A stretch of 64,000 bases of DNA from an uncultured Gammaproteobacteria bacterium (GTDB lineage Bacteria > Pseudomonadota > Gammaproteobacteria > Nitrosococcales > Methylophagaceae), in the NCBI GenBank assembly GCA_913042265.1, contig CAJWKF010000003.1, positions 1 through 64,000 on the forward strand. Reading direction: 5' to 3'. The notes below the pieces were generated by a model. It did no database searches. It saw only the letters and a list, made by a program, of their open reading frames with translations, and was not told the origin of the DNA. Below are positions 28,801-38,839 of this stretch, piece after piece (within the stretch, counting starts at the first letter, position 1; each line of letters begins with the position of its first letter). The position numbers were made by a program, and so were the translations under genes.

Positions 28801-29325
28801 TACAATGAACTACTTGAACGAGCTGTTAAGGCATTAAAATCGGGGCAAGAACCGAGCTTATCGATGTCCGATAGAAAATTTATTGAGATAGACTTACATG
28901 TTCCCGCCCTTATTCCTGATGACTATCTCCCAGATGTCCACACTCGACTTGTTCTCTATAAACGAATTTCAGCAGCAAAAGACAATGAGGCCCTGAAAGA
29001 ATTACAAGTTGAAATGATCGATCGATTCGGGCTGCTTCCCGAGCAAAGCCAAACCTTATTTGCCATTCATGAATTACGATTTAAGGCAAAACTACTTGGC
29101 ATTCGAAAAATAGATGTTTATGAGCAAGGGGGCCGTATTATATTCGAACAAACGCCCAATGTTGATCCCATGACTATTATTCAGTTAATACAAGGTAAAC
29201 CAGCTAAGTACAAGCTCGATGGCCAAGATAAACTTCGTTTTACTGACAATATGCCTGAGGCAGATGATCGTTTATTGGTACTTAATGAATTATTAAATAA
29301 CTTACAAAAAACTAATTCAACATAA
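25852..29325 (+). CDS. mfd: Transcription-repair coupling factor
   Basis: CarD-like RID, [35 protein letters not shown]; 1157 aa. Confidence 0.98.
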   Translation: [1157 protein letters not shown]

Positions 29326-29387
29326 ATATGCCACGTCTTAAGCGATCATGATGCTAGAAAAATATTTTCTAAATCAGAAAAAAAACT

Positions 29388-30401
29388 TTAACCTATTTTT
29401 TCTAACCTTCCTGTCTTAGTAGACTTTAATGCGGCAACAATCGCCTGGCAGTTCGCTCTTGCATCCTCAACTGACAAAGCCGGCAAAGTATTATTAAGAA
29501 TGCAATCACTAAAATGTTCGATTTCTTTAACAAAATGATTAGCTATCTCAAGTTTTTCTTCGTGTTGTTCTCCTGCATCCGTCCACCATGAGATAACTGG
29601 AGCATCATCAGCGTTTTGCCATACCGTATCGCACTTTATTCCGCCTAGTGTGCCAATAATTTCATATTCACTTCGCCGGGCACGTTCAAAGCTCATATCA
29701 AAATATGCATATCTGCCATCATCAAAATCTAAAATACCGCTCAAACTTATATCTGCCCCACTATCCAACATTTTAGCCATTGCCATTACTGATTTAGGCT
29801 CACTGTCAAACCATTTTCGCGCAGTATGAATAGCGTACGGGCCAATATCCCACATCGCACCACCACCATTATCAATGTCTCTCTCCAAACGATACATTCG
29901 CGCTGGTTTCATGGGAAAAGAAAAGCACGTCTTTACAGTCCTCACTTCTCCAATTGCACCAGATTTAATCAACTCTTCGACATAATCATGTTGAGGATGA
30001 AAACAGTACATGAATCCTTCCATAACATGCACATTCTGTTGTTTAGCTGCACTCCATATCGCATCAATATCTTCAACGGACAGAGCCATGGGTTTTTCAA
30101 TCAATACATGCTTACCTTGCTCAATAGCTTTAAGTGCCCACTCAGTGTGTTCTTCATTAGCCATAGGCAAATAAATCGCATCGATATCTGTATTATTTAA
30201 TAATAAGTCCGGAGAATCATAAGCCTTAACATCTGTTTCATTCGGTGCATACTTTGCCAAAATATCAGCTCCAGCCCCAGCCCTACGACTAGCTATTGCA
30301 ATAAGCTTACTATTTTTGGCTTGAATGATGGCTGGCATCAAGCGTTCATTTACCCGTGCAGCACCTAAAATTCCCCAACGTAATACTCCCTGCTCATTCA
30401 T
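29388..30401 (-). CDS. Gfo/Idh/MocA-family oxidoreductase
   Basis: RWGILGAARVNERLMPAI Rossmann fold, GKHVLIEKPMAL. Confidence 0.92.
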   Translation of the reverse strand: MNEQGVLRWGILGAARVNERLMPAIIQAKNSKLIAIASRRAGAGADILAKYAPNETDVKAYDSPDLLLNNTDIDAIYLPMANEEHTEWALKAIEQGKHVLIEKPMALSVEDIDAIWSAAKQQNVHVMEGFMYCFHPQHDYVEELIKSGAIGEVRTVKTCFSFPMKPARMYRLERDIDNGGGAMWDIGPYAIHTARKWFDSEPKSVMAMAKMLDSGADISLSGILDFDDGRYAYFDMSFERARRSEYEIIGTLGGIKCDTVWQNADDAPVISWWTDAGEQHEEKLEIANHFVKEIEHFSDCILNNTLPALSVEDARANCQAIVAALKSTKTGRLEKIG

Positions 30402-30558
30402 ATTCTGCTCTCTTGTCTATTATTTCTACTTATCATACATAATTAAACTCAAGTCTTTCAATTAATATAGCCTTACTAAAAGCTACTTTTTATTATTTCA
30501 TTTTTTACATATGCTAAGCTCGGAATTAGTTTATCAACCAACACAAAAGGAATTTATC

Positions 30559-31065
30559 ATGACTATCGAAGTAGGCCAGCATTTACCCTCTGGAGCACTA
30601 ACTGAATGTAATGAGTTTGACCCTCAAAATGGCTGTCCCATCAATCCAAAACCTCAGGATGTATTAGCCTTAAGTAAAGGTAAAAAAATTGTTATCTTTG
30701 GTCTGCCTGGAGCCTTCACACCTTTATGTTCAGCACAACATTTACCCGGCTTTGTAGAGCATGCTGACAGCATTAAATCCAAAGGTGCTGATGAAATTTG
30801 GTGTCTCTCTGTTAATGATGCTTTCGTAATGGCTGCATGGGGTAAAGCTAATAATACCAGCGGGAAAGTCCGCATGATGGCTGACGGCAGCGCTATATAC
30901 ACGCAGGCCTTGGGTCTTGATCGTGATTTAACTGGTGGGGGAATGGGAGTCCGCTGCTTCCGCTTCGCAATGATAGTTGATGATGGTGTTGTCAGTTACA
31001 TTGGCGTCGAGGGATCAGGCGAATTCGGCGTTTCAAAAGCTGAAACAATCATGGCTCAGCTCTAA
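30559..31065 (+). CDS. Prx5-like peroxiredoxin
   Basis: GKKIVIFGLPGAFTPLCSAQHLPGFVEHAD; start trimmed to MTIEVGQ with AAAGGAA RBS. Confidence 0.9.
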   Translation: MTIEVGQHLPSGALTECNEFDPQNGCPINPKPQDVLALSKGKKIVIFGLPGAFTPLCSAQHLPGFVEHADSIKSKGADEIWCLSVNDAFVMAAWGKANNTSGKVRMMADGSAIYTQALGLDRDLTGGGMGVRCFRFAMIVDDGVVSYIGVEGSGEFGVSKAETIMAQL

Positions 31066-31082
31066 GAGACTCAAATAGGCAA

Positions 31083-31107
31083 TGTCGTTAAAAGTTTAAC
31101 GACGTTG
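31083..31107. terminator. Convergent terminator hairpin between peroxiredoxin and rpiA
   Basis: AATGTCGTTAAA-AG-TTTAACGACGTT inverted repeat, overlapping rpiA stop. Confidence 0.55.
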
Positions 31108-31782
31108 CTCTATTACTCCCACTGTTTCATCTGCAATAAAAACTGCTGTAGCTAAACCCATAAATATCCCATGTTCCACTACTCCTGGCACACCATTCAA
31201 CATTTTATCTAGAACTGAAACATCTAGATCTCGAAAAGTCATATCCATCACTAAGCTACCGTATGATGATACTGCGAGGCCGTCACCAGCAGAATTGGAC
31301 CTTAATTTGCCCTGCCCACCTAATGCTTTCAAACTACTTGACACCATCTGCCAAGCAAAGGGCATTACCTCAATCGGTATCGGATAGTTTTGTCCTATCT
31401 GGTCAACTATTTTACTCTGATCAATCAAAACATAAAACTCATCACAGGCACGTGCCAATAATTTTTCCCGCACCAGATCTGAACCGCGTCCTTTGAGCAA
31501 AGCATTGTCTACCGTAACTTCATCTGCACCATCTACATACACATCGATATGGTTCAAAATATCCATACTTATCTGAGGCAAGCCTAAACTCTTTGCTTTC
31601 ATCGTACTTACAATAGAACTTGCAACCGTTGAGCATTTCAAACCCTGCTTTTGGCGTTCTGCCAATGCCTCTATAAAATAGTTAGCAGTTGAGCCTGTTC
31701 CTAGACCAACAATCATCCCATTTTCTATTAGACTCGCCGCATGTTCTGCAACAAGTTTCTTTGCATTTGAAGAGGACAACAT
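31096..31782 (-). CDS. rpiA: Ribose-5-phosphate isomerase A
   Basis: GLGTGSTANYFIEAL, DVYVDGADEVT, KGRGSDLVREKLLA. Confidence 0.95.
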   Translation of the reverse strand: MLSSSNAKKLVAEHAASLIENGMIVGLGTGSTANYFIEALAERQKQGLKCSTVASSIVSTMKAKSLGLPQISMDILNHIDVYVDGADEVTVDNALLKGRGSDLVREKLLARACDEFYVLIDQSKIVDQIGQNYPIPIEVMPFAWQMVSSSLKALGGQGKLRSNSAGDGLAVSSYGSLVMDMTFRDLDVSVLDKMLNGVPGVVEHGIFMGLATAVFIADETVGVIEQRR

Positions 31783-31876
31783 CTTTTCTCCTTAAAGACT
31801 TAAGCAACAAAATTCAGTATCATCTTCAGACATTGTGAACACCTAATGAAGTGAATTCAACATCAAGGAACACTGC

Positions 31877-32761
31877 ATGGCCAAATTTGATGCTATCGCA
31901 AACCATATTCAAAAAAGCACAGGCCAGAGGCTTGCTAATATTAGGCATGCGCCAATTAGTGGGGGTGGTATCAATGAAGCTTATCATCTAAGCGATGATA
32001 AACAATCTTATTTCGTTAAACTTAACGCCCCCGAGCGAGAAGTCATGTTTGAAGCCGAGGCAAAAGGCCTAAATGAACTTGCAGCATCTCGGTGCATGCG
32101 AATCCCAAATTTTATTTGCTCTGGTAAGACAAGTCAACATAGCTACCTAGTCCTAGAGTATATTCATTGTCAGTCTTTCAATACGACTTCAAGTAAACTA
32201 TTGGGTGAACAATTAGCTCAATTACATCTAATAGAACAACCCTTCTTTGGATGGCACTGCGACAATACGATTGGCAGCACAAAACAGTTCAATTCACGTG
32301 AAGATGAATGGTTACCATTCTTTCGGCAACAACGTCTGCAACAGCAACTTACCTTTGCCACGAAAAATGGATATGGTAAGCAGTTGCAAGACAAAGGAGA
32401 CAACCTTTTAGAAAACTTACACATTTTTTTCGAAAGCTACCACCCCAAACCATCACTACTCCATGGTGACTTATGGAGTGGAAATGCTGCAGTAGATCCT
32501 AAAGGAAATCCCATTATCTATGATCCAGCTTGTTATTATGGTGACAGAGAAGCTGACCTTGCTATGACAGAATTATTTGGGGGTTTTAGTAATGCTTTTT
32601 ATGATTCCTATAATTCATCTTACCCGCTTGATAGCGGCTATAAAAATAGAAAGTTACTCTATAATCTTTATCATATTCTTAATCACCTTAATATATTTGG
32701 TGTTAGTTATCTTGGTCAAGCTACTAATATTCTCGATCAACTTAATGCAGAACTTGCCTAG
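31877..32761 (+). CDS. Fructosamine kinase-family protein
   Basis: ISGGGINEAYHLSD, SLLHGDLWSGNAAVD, DPACYYGDREADLAMTELFGGF. Confidence 0.92.
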   Translation: MAKFDAIANHIQKSTGQRLANIRHAPISGGGINEAYHLSDDKQSYFVKLNAPEREVMFEAEAKGLNELAASRCMRIPNFICSGKTSQHSYLVLEYIHCQSFNTTSSKLLGEQLAQLHLIEQPFFGWHCDNTIGSTKQFNSREDEWLPFFRQQRLQQQLTFATKNGYGKQLQDKGDNLLENLHIFFESYHPKPSLLHGDLWSGNAAVDPKGNPIIYDPACYYGDREADLAMTELFGGFSNAFYDSYNSSYPLDSGYKNRKLLYNLYHILNHLNIFGVSYLGQATNILDQLNAELA

Positions 32762-32905
32762 CTCTTGCAACAATAACAACTACTTTCTTATTTAATCTGA
32801 AGTAGATGATTTACTATTCGGTGAATCAACAGAACTAAGGTTTCATCAAATTACACAGGACCATTAAAAATAGTTATATTATATTTATTACAAAGATAGG
32901 ATGTT

Positions 32906-33376
32906 ATGAAACAAATAAAAGTACTATTCGTTTGCATGGGCAATATCTGCCGCTCTCCCACCGCTGAGGGAGTCTTCAATAAATTACTTCACGATAAAAA
33001 ACTTAGCGAAAGGTTTATTGTCGATTCTGCTGGAACTCATGCTTATCATGTTGGTAACGAGCCCGATATTAGATCGCAACAAACGGCCAAGCAGCGTGGC
33101 GTTGAATTATCTACCATTCGTTCTCGCCAAGTCGCCGATGCTGATTTTGCACACTTCGATTACATACTTGCCATGGATAGTGACAACTATCAGCTGCTGC
33201 TTAATGCCAGCCCAAGTGAGCAACATCACAAAATAAAACTCTTTTTAGATTTCGCATCCGACCGGAAAGAAAGTGATGTACCTGACCCATATTATGGGGG
33301 GCAAAATGGTTTTAATGATGTTTTTGATTTAATAGATGAAGCTTCGCAAGGCTTTTTAGACACCGTTCTCAAATAA
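32906..33376 (+). CDS. Low-molecular-weight protein-tyrosine phosphatase
   Basis: VLFVCMGNICRSPTAEGVF and VPDPYYGG. Confidence 0.95.
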   Translation: MKQIKVLFVCMGNICRSPTAEGVFNKLLHDKKLSERFIVDSAGTHAYHVGNEPDIRSQQTAKQRGVELSTIRSRQVADADFAHFDYILAMDSDNYQLLLNASPSEQHHKIKLFLDFASDRKESDVPDPYYGGQNGFNDVFDLIDEASQGFLDTVLK

Positions 33377-33481
33377 AGTATGCTTCCCCCTTCCACAAGG
33401 ATAAGCGTCAGGGTATTATCTTTGCTTAATCTTACAACTGAAGATAAAGGTTTATACATTTTGAATCATCTACAAACTAAC

Positions 33482-34948
33482 ATGGCACTAGTAAGCACTT
33501 TATTATTTAGCCTACTAATTTTTCTATTCCCACAAGTTTCTTTCGCCGCTGGTGCCGGTGATGTACCCCTGATAGATCTTACCACCCACTGGGTTGGTTA
33601 TGCCTCCCTTGTCATTTTTGTTTTTGCTTATGTGCTAGTTATTCTTGAAGATAAGATTCATATGCGAAAATCCAAACCTGTCATGCTTGCTGCGGGCATT
33701 ATTTGGGCAATGGTTGCAACAATTTATGCACAACAACCGGATGATGCTTTCCATCACACAGCAGAGGTGTTGATAAGACACAATTTGCTTGAATATGTTG
33801 AGTTATTCCTGTTTCTACTCGCTGCCATGACTTATATCAACACAATGACTGAACGTGGCGTATTTGATTCCCTTCGAAGTTGGCTGGTTAATCAAGGCTT
33901 TTCACTTAAAACTATCTTCTGGCTTACAGGGCTACTCTCTTTCTTAATTTCACCTATTGCAGATAACTTAACGACAGCATTATTGATGGCAACAGTTGCT
34001 ATGGCTGTTGGTGGAGATAATACTAAATTTGTTGCAATCGCCTGCATTAATATAGTTGTTGCTGCGAATGCTGGTGGTGCATTTAGTCCTTTTGGTGACA
34101 TCACCACCTTAATGGTCTGGCAAAAAGGTATAGTTCAATTTGAACAGTTCTTCGCACTCGTCCTTCCTTCAGTAGTCAACTGGATAATACCAGCAGCTAT
34201 TATGTCACTGGCTGTAAGCGAAGGTCATCCTGCTGCAACCACTGAAAAAGCTATTTTAAAACCAGGTGCATTTACAGTGGTTTTTCTGTTCTTATTAACG
34301 ATAACAATGGCAGTCTGCGCTCACAACTTTTTACATATACCCCCTGTCATTGGCATGATGACTGGTCTAGGTCTACTGAAAGTATATGGCTACTTTATCA
34401 AGATTAATGAGAAGAAACAGTTCGCTTTAACGGGAGACACCAGTGAAACAACCTTGAAATTAGGAGGTGCTAACCAAGAGCAGCAGCCTTTTAATATCTT
34501 TCAACAATTGGAACGCGCAGAGTGGGATACGCTCATGTTCTTTTATGGCATTATTTTATCTGTTGGTGGCTTAGGTGCTATCGGATACCTAGCACTGGGT
34601 TCAGAGCTAATGTACATCGACATGGGCCCAACTAATGCCAATATCCTTGTAGGAGTCCTTTCCGCTATCATTGATAATATACCAGTAATGTTTGCTGTCT
34701 TATCTATGATGCCTTCGATGGATCTTGGTCAATGGTTGCTTGTCACATTAACTGCTGGTGTTGGTGGTTCAATGCTGTCTATTGGTTCAGCTGCTGGAGT
34801 CGCAGTCATGGGCCAAGCGAGGGGTGTATATACTTTTTTCGCACACATAAAGTGGATATGGGCAATTGCTTTAGGTTACGCTGCAAGTATATGGGTACAC
34901 TTATGGCTGAATGCTGACTTATTCGATAATATACCCCTGACGCTTTAG
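33482..34948 (+). CDS. nhaD: NhaD-type Na+/H+ antiporter
   Basis: SPIADNLTTALLMATVAMAVGG, GGAFSPFGDITTLMVWQKG, IDNIPVMFAVL; start trimmed to MALVSTLLFSL. Confidence 0.92.
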   Translation: MALVSTLLFSLLIFLFPQVSFAAGAGDVPLIDLTTHWVGYASLVIFVFAYVLVILEDKIHMRKSKPVMLAAGIIWAMVATIYAQQPDDAFHHTAEVLIRHNLLEYVELFLFLLAAMTYINTMTERGVFDSLRSWLVNQGFSLKTIFWLTGLLSFLISPIADNLTTALLMATVAMAVGGDNTKFVAIACINIVVAANAGGAFSPFGDITTLMVWQKGIVQFEQFFALVLPSVVNWIIPAAIMSLAVSEGHPAATTEKAILKPGAFTVVFLFLLTITMAVCAHNFLHIPPVIGMMTGLGLLKVYGYFIKINEKKQFALTGDTSETTLKLGGANQEQQPFNIFQQLERAEWDTLMFFYGIILSVGGLGAIGYLALGSELMYIDMGPTNANILVGVLSAIIDNIPVMFAVLSMMPSMDLGQWLLVTLTAGVGGSMLSIGSAAGVAVMGQARGVYTFFAHIKWIWAIALGYAASIWVHLWLNADLFDNIPLTL

Positions 34949-35003
34949 CATATAAACTAACTAATGGCGTAGCCTCCTACTATTACTTTGAGTATTTTAA
35001 TAC

Positions 35004-36086
35004 ATGCGACATAGCACCGATAATTTACGTATCGTTGGCACCCAAAAAGTTTTGCCACCAGCTAAGTTACACCTTAAATTACCGATGAGCGATATCGCTT
35101 CTGAAACTGTATTTAGCGCGCGTATACAAACACAAGATATCTTACAAAGTAAAGATGATCGTTTAATTGTTATCGTAGGTCCTTGTTCTATTCATGACCC
35201 TGATGCTGCACGTGAATACGCTGCTAAACTCAAGCCTATAATCGCTGAGCTAAAAGATGACTTGCACATCATTATGCGAGTTTACTTTGAAAAGCCCCGT
35301 TCGGTAGTTGGTTGGAAAGGACTTATCAACGATCCATATTTGGATGGCAGTTTTAAAATTAATGATGGTCTACACTTTGCTCGAAGTCTTCTTCTCGACC
35401 TTGCAGAAACAGGGGTCCCTGCAGCAACAGAATATTTAGACTTAATCAGCCCTCAATATATTGCAGACTTAGTCTCTTGGGGAGCTATTGGAGCTCGCAC
35501 AACGGAAAGTCAAGCTCACAGAGAATTAGCATCAGGCTTATCTTGTCCGGTTGGCTTCAAAAATGCGACTGATGGTAGCTTACAAATTGCTGTTGACGCC
35601 TGCTTATCAGCATCCAAGCCTCATCATTTTATGTCCCTGACTCATGAGGGGCAATCTGCTATTTTCTCAACAACGGGGAATCCAGATTGCCACATAATCC
35701 TTCGAGGAGGAAAGTCACCTAATTATGAGGTTCAAAGTGTCAATGATGCAGCCAGACAAATTGGTCGTTCAGGGCAGCCAGTTCGGATTATGATCGATTG
35801 TAGTCATGCCAATAGTGGCAAAAACCATACACAACAAGAAAATGTTTGCCATGATGTTGCAGCTCAAGTAGCAAACGGCGACAAACGCATCGTGGGATTG
35901 ATGTTGGAAAGTCATTTAGTTGCTGGTCGCCAAAATAAGCAAGTAGGAGAGCCACTAGTTTACGGCCAAAGTATTACAGATGCTTGTATGGCTTGGACTG
36001 ATACTGAGCCCCTATTACGCGAACTTGCAGCTGCAACTCGTGCGCGTCGTCAACACCAAGAAATAAAGACACCGAAACAAAGCTAA
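35004..36086 (+). CDS. 3-deoxy-7-phosphoheptulonate synthase (class I DAHP synthase)
   Basis: VIVGPCSIHDPDAAREYA, RVYFEKPRSVVGWKGLINDP, DCSHANSGK, ESHLVAGRQ. Confidence 0.95.
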   Translation: MRHSTDNLRIVGTQKVLPPAKLHLKLPMSDIASETVFSARIQTQDILQSKDDRLIVIVGPCSIHDPDAAREYAAKLKPIIAELKDDLHIIMRVYFEKPRSVVGWKGLINDPYLDGSFKINDGLHFARSLLLDLAETGVPAATEYLDLISPQYIADLVSWGAIGARTTESQAHRELASGLSCPVGFKNATDGSLQIAVDACLSASKPHHFMSLTHEGQSAIFSTTGNPDCHIILRGGKSPNYEVQSVNDAARQIGRSGQPVRIMIDCSHANSGKNHTQQENVCHDVAAQVANGDKRIVGLMLESHLVAGRQNKQVGEPLVYGQSITDACMAWTDTEPLLRELAAATRARRQHQEIKTPKQS

Positions 36087-36225
36087 ACCCATAACAAAGC
36101 AGGGTCAATCATCAAGTTTGAGTTTCATGAAACTCTCTAAATCAGCTATAATAAACTTGTAGTCCATGCTAAAAAAGATAAACACTTAGCTGGCTTTATT
36201 TTAGATTATCTGAACAGGTTTTCGC

Positions 36226-36807
36226 ATGGCAGATTATGCCCTCATCCTTGTTAGTACCATACTAGTTAATAATATTGTCCTCGTTAAATTTCTAGGCTTG
36301 TGCCCCTTTATGGGTGTCTCTCGGAAATTAGAAACCGCTATAGGTATGGGGCTAGCAACGACTTTTGTGCTTACCCTTTCATCGATTACCAGCTATCTAG
36401 TAAACGAATTTCTGTTAGCGCCATTAGGCATTGAATTTTTGCGTACTATTAGCTTTATTTTTGTTATTGCCGTTGTAGTTCAATTTACTGAACTTGTTGT
36501 CCATAAAACCAGTCCTATGCTTTATCAAGTTTTAGGAATTTTTCTACCATTGATTACAACTAACTGTGCTGTATTAGGTGTCGCTTTACTTAATGTACAG
36601 CAAGAAAATGACTTCATAGAGTCAGCCTTGTATGGGTTTGGTGCTGCCGTTGGCTTTTCCGCTGTACTTATTATTTTTGCAGCAATGCGTGAGCGCATTG
36701 CTGTTGCTGATGTGCCTTCACCGTTCCAGGGTGCAGCTATTGGTCTAATTACTGCTGGACTCATGTCAATGGCATTTATGGGCTTCACTGGACTAGTTAA
36801 AATTTAA
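36226..36807 (+). CDS. rsxA: Electron transport complex subunit RsxA/RnfA
   Basis: [21 protein letters not shown]; first gene of rsxABCDGE. Confidence 0.96.
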   Translation: MADYALILVSTILVNNIVLVKFLGLCPFMGVSRKLETAIGMGLATTFVLTLSSITSYLVNEFLLAPLGIEFLRTISFIFVIAVVVQFTELVVHKTSPMLYQVLGIFLPLITTNCAVLGVALLNVQQENDFIESALYGFGAAVGFSAVLIIFAAMRERIAVADVPSPFQGAAIGLITAGLMSMAFMGFTGLVKI

Positions 36808-36809
36808 TC

Positions 36810-37364
36810 GTGTTTACTGCTATTATTGCCATCACAATGTTAGCTCTCGCTTTCGGCTTATTATTGGGCTTTGCCTCAATACGTTTTAAAGTTCAAGGGG
36901 ACCCGATTGTTGAGCAAATTGATAAGCTATTACCACAAACCCAATGTGGTCAATGTAGCTTCGCTGGTTGTAGACCCTACGCTGAAGCTATTGCAGCAGG
37001 TGAGGTCGACATTAACCGCTGCCCACCCGGTGGTGAAACTACTATTAATGCACTCGCTAACCTACTTGAAGTCGAAGTTAAACCCTTGGATGATGAGTGT
37101 GGTGTTGAAAAACCAAAAACATTGGCTATTATAGATGAAGGCCGTTGTATCGGCTGCACTCTCTGTATTCAAGCCTGTCCCGTGGATGCCATTCTAGGTG
37201 CTGCCAAACAAATGCATACTGTGATAGCTGATGAATGTACTGGCTGTGAACTTTGCCTCTCTCCATGCCCTGTAGATTGTATTGATATGGTTGCAACACC
37301 TGTCAACACTACTACATGGCGCTGGCCGGATCCGGCTCATCTTGATCTAAAAGAGGTTAACTAA
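36810..37364 (+). CDS. rsxB: Electron transport complex subunit RsxB/RnfB
   Basis: [22 protein letters not shown] and two 4Fe-4S motifs. Confidence 0.96.
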   Translation: MFTAIIAITMLALAFGLLLGFASIRFKVQGDPIVEQIDKLLPQTQCGQCSFAGCRPYAEAIAAGEVDINRCPPGGETTINALANLLEVEVKPLDDECGVEKPKTLAIIDEGRCIGCTLCIQACPVDAILGAAKQMHTVIADECTGCELCLSPCPVDCIDMVATPVNTTTWRWPDPAHLDLKEVN

Positions 37365-37366
37365 TC

Positions 37367-38839
37367 ATGAGGCAGCTCGGTTCTTTCCCTGGCGGGCTAA
37401 TATTAGATGGTCAAAAAAACCGTTCTACCCAATTAGCTATTCGCCAAGCTCCCCTGAGTAAAACCTTAATTTTACCGTTGCAACAACATATAGGTGAAGC
37501 CTCCATTCCAACAGTAGTAATAGGCGAGCGGGTTCTTAAAGGACAAATGATCGCCCGCGCTAGTGGACATGTTTCTGTAAACCTTCACGCCCCTAGTTCT
37601 GGCTATATTACCGCTATAAACAATCAAAACATTCCACACCCATCAGAACTTTCAGCTCTTTCCATTAGCATTGAAACTGACGGTAAAGATCAGTGGGCGC
37701 CGCTCATCAAAACTGAGAATTATCGAACACTTTCAGCCCACGACTTACGCCAGCATATTCGTTACGCAGGTATCGTCGGTCTTGGCGGTGCAGGTTTCCC
37801 AAGTTTCATTAAGCTCAACCCTGGCATACATCATTTTGTCGATACTTTAATTCTAAACGGTGTCGAATGCGAACCATATATTACTTGCGATGACATGATC
37901 ATGCGTGAACGTGCTGAAGGCATACTCGATGGCATAGCCATAATGCGCCATGCTATTAAAGCAAAAAGTTGCATTATTGCGATTGAAGATAATAAGCCAG
38001 AGGCTATTACCGCTATGCAAAGTGCATTAGCTAAACACTCAGATCACATTAATACTGAAATTGTTATTGTGCCAACACGCTACCCCGCCGGTAGTGAAAA
38101 GCAATTGATCCAAGTAATTACTAAGCTACAAGTACCTATCAACAAGCTACCAATTGATATTGGTATAGTCATGCACAATGTAGGTACCGCCTATGCAATT
38201 GGTAGGGCTATCAATCATGGTGAACCATTGATATCACGTATCGTGACAATTACTGGCGAAAATATTCATAAAGCCGGTAACCTCGAAGTACTGTTGGGTA
38301 GCCCAATTCGAGATCTATTAAATTTTTGTGAAGCGACAACACAAGATCCCAACCAGCTACTTCTGGGCGGACCAATGATGGGTTACCATCTTACTAGCAG
38401 CGATTTGCCAATAACAAAAACTTCAAACTGTATTCTTGCCGGCGTAGAGAAAGCTGTGAAAGAACCAACCCCTATGCCTTGTATTCGCTGTGGTGAATGT
38501 GCTGTAGCATGTCCTGTCAGTTTATTGCCCCAACAGATCTATTGGCATGCCAGAGCAAAAGAGTTAGATAAAACACGAGAATATAACCTATTCGATTGTA
38601 TCGAATGTGGCTGCTGTAGCTATGTCTGTCCCAGTGAAATTCCACTAGTCCAGTATTTCCGTTTTGCCAAAACCGAAATCATGAATCAAGAAGACGAGAA
38701 GAAAAAATCCAATGTAGCTCGTGTTCGCCATGAAAACAGACAAACCAGACAAGAAACAGAAAAGCGTGAAAAAGATCTCCGCCAACAACGACGCAAAGCA
38801 GCATTAGCAAGTGAGAATAATGACAAGGAAACATCCTAA
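37367..38839 (+). CDS. rsxC: Electron transport complex subunit RsxC/RnfC
   Basis: GIVGLGGAGFPSFIKL, CIRCGECAVACPVSLLPQQ, CIECGCCSYVCPSEIPLVQYFRFAK. Confidence 0.96.
   Translation: MRQLGSFPGGLILDGQKNRSTQLAIRQAPLSKTLILPLQQHIGEASIPTVVIGERVLKGQMIARASGHVSVNLHAPSSGYITAINNQNIPHPSELSALSISIETDGKDQWAPLIKTENYRTLSAHDLRQHIRYAGIVGLGGAGFPSFIKLNPGIHHFVDTLILNGVECEPYITCDDMIMRERAEGILDGIAIMRHAIKAKSCIIAIEDNKPEAITAMQSALAKHSDHINTEIVIVPTRYPAGSEKQLIQVITKLQVPINKLPIDIGIVMHNVGTAYAIGRAINHGEPLISRIVTITGENIHKAGNLEVLLGSPIRDLLNFCEATTQDPNQLLLGGPMMGYHLTSSDLPITKTSNCILAGVEKAVKEPTPMPCIRCGECAVACPVSLLPQQIYWHARAKELDKTREYNLFDCIECGCCSYVCPSEIPLVQYFRFAKTEIMNQEDEKKKSNVARVRHENRQTRQETEKREKDLRQQRRKAALASENNDKETS

Noticed and set aside
29826-30200. 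124-aa plus-strand ORF
   Set aside because: Antisense to the Gfo/Idh/MocA oxidoreductase; no domain signature.
36120-36135. GAGTTTCATGAAACTC palindrome after the DAHP synthase gene
   Set aside because: Perfect but short palindrome with no loop and no strong T-tract; insufficient to call a terminator or operator.
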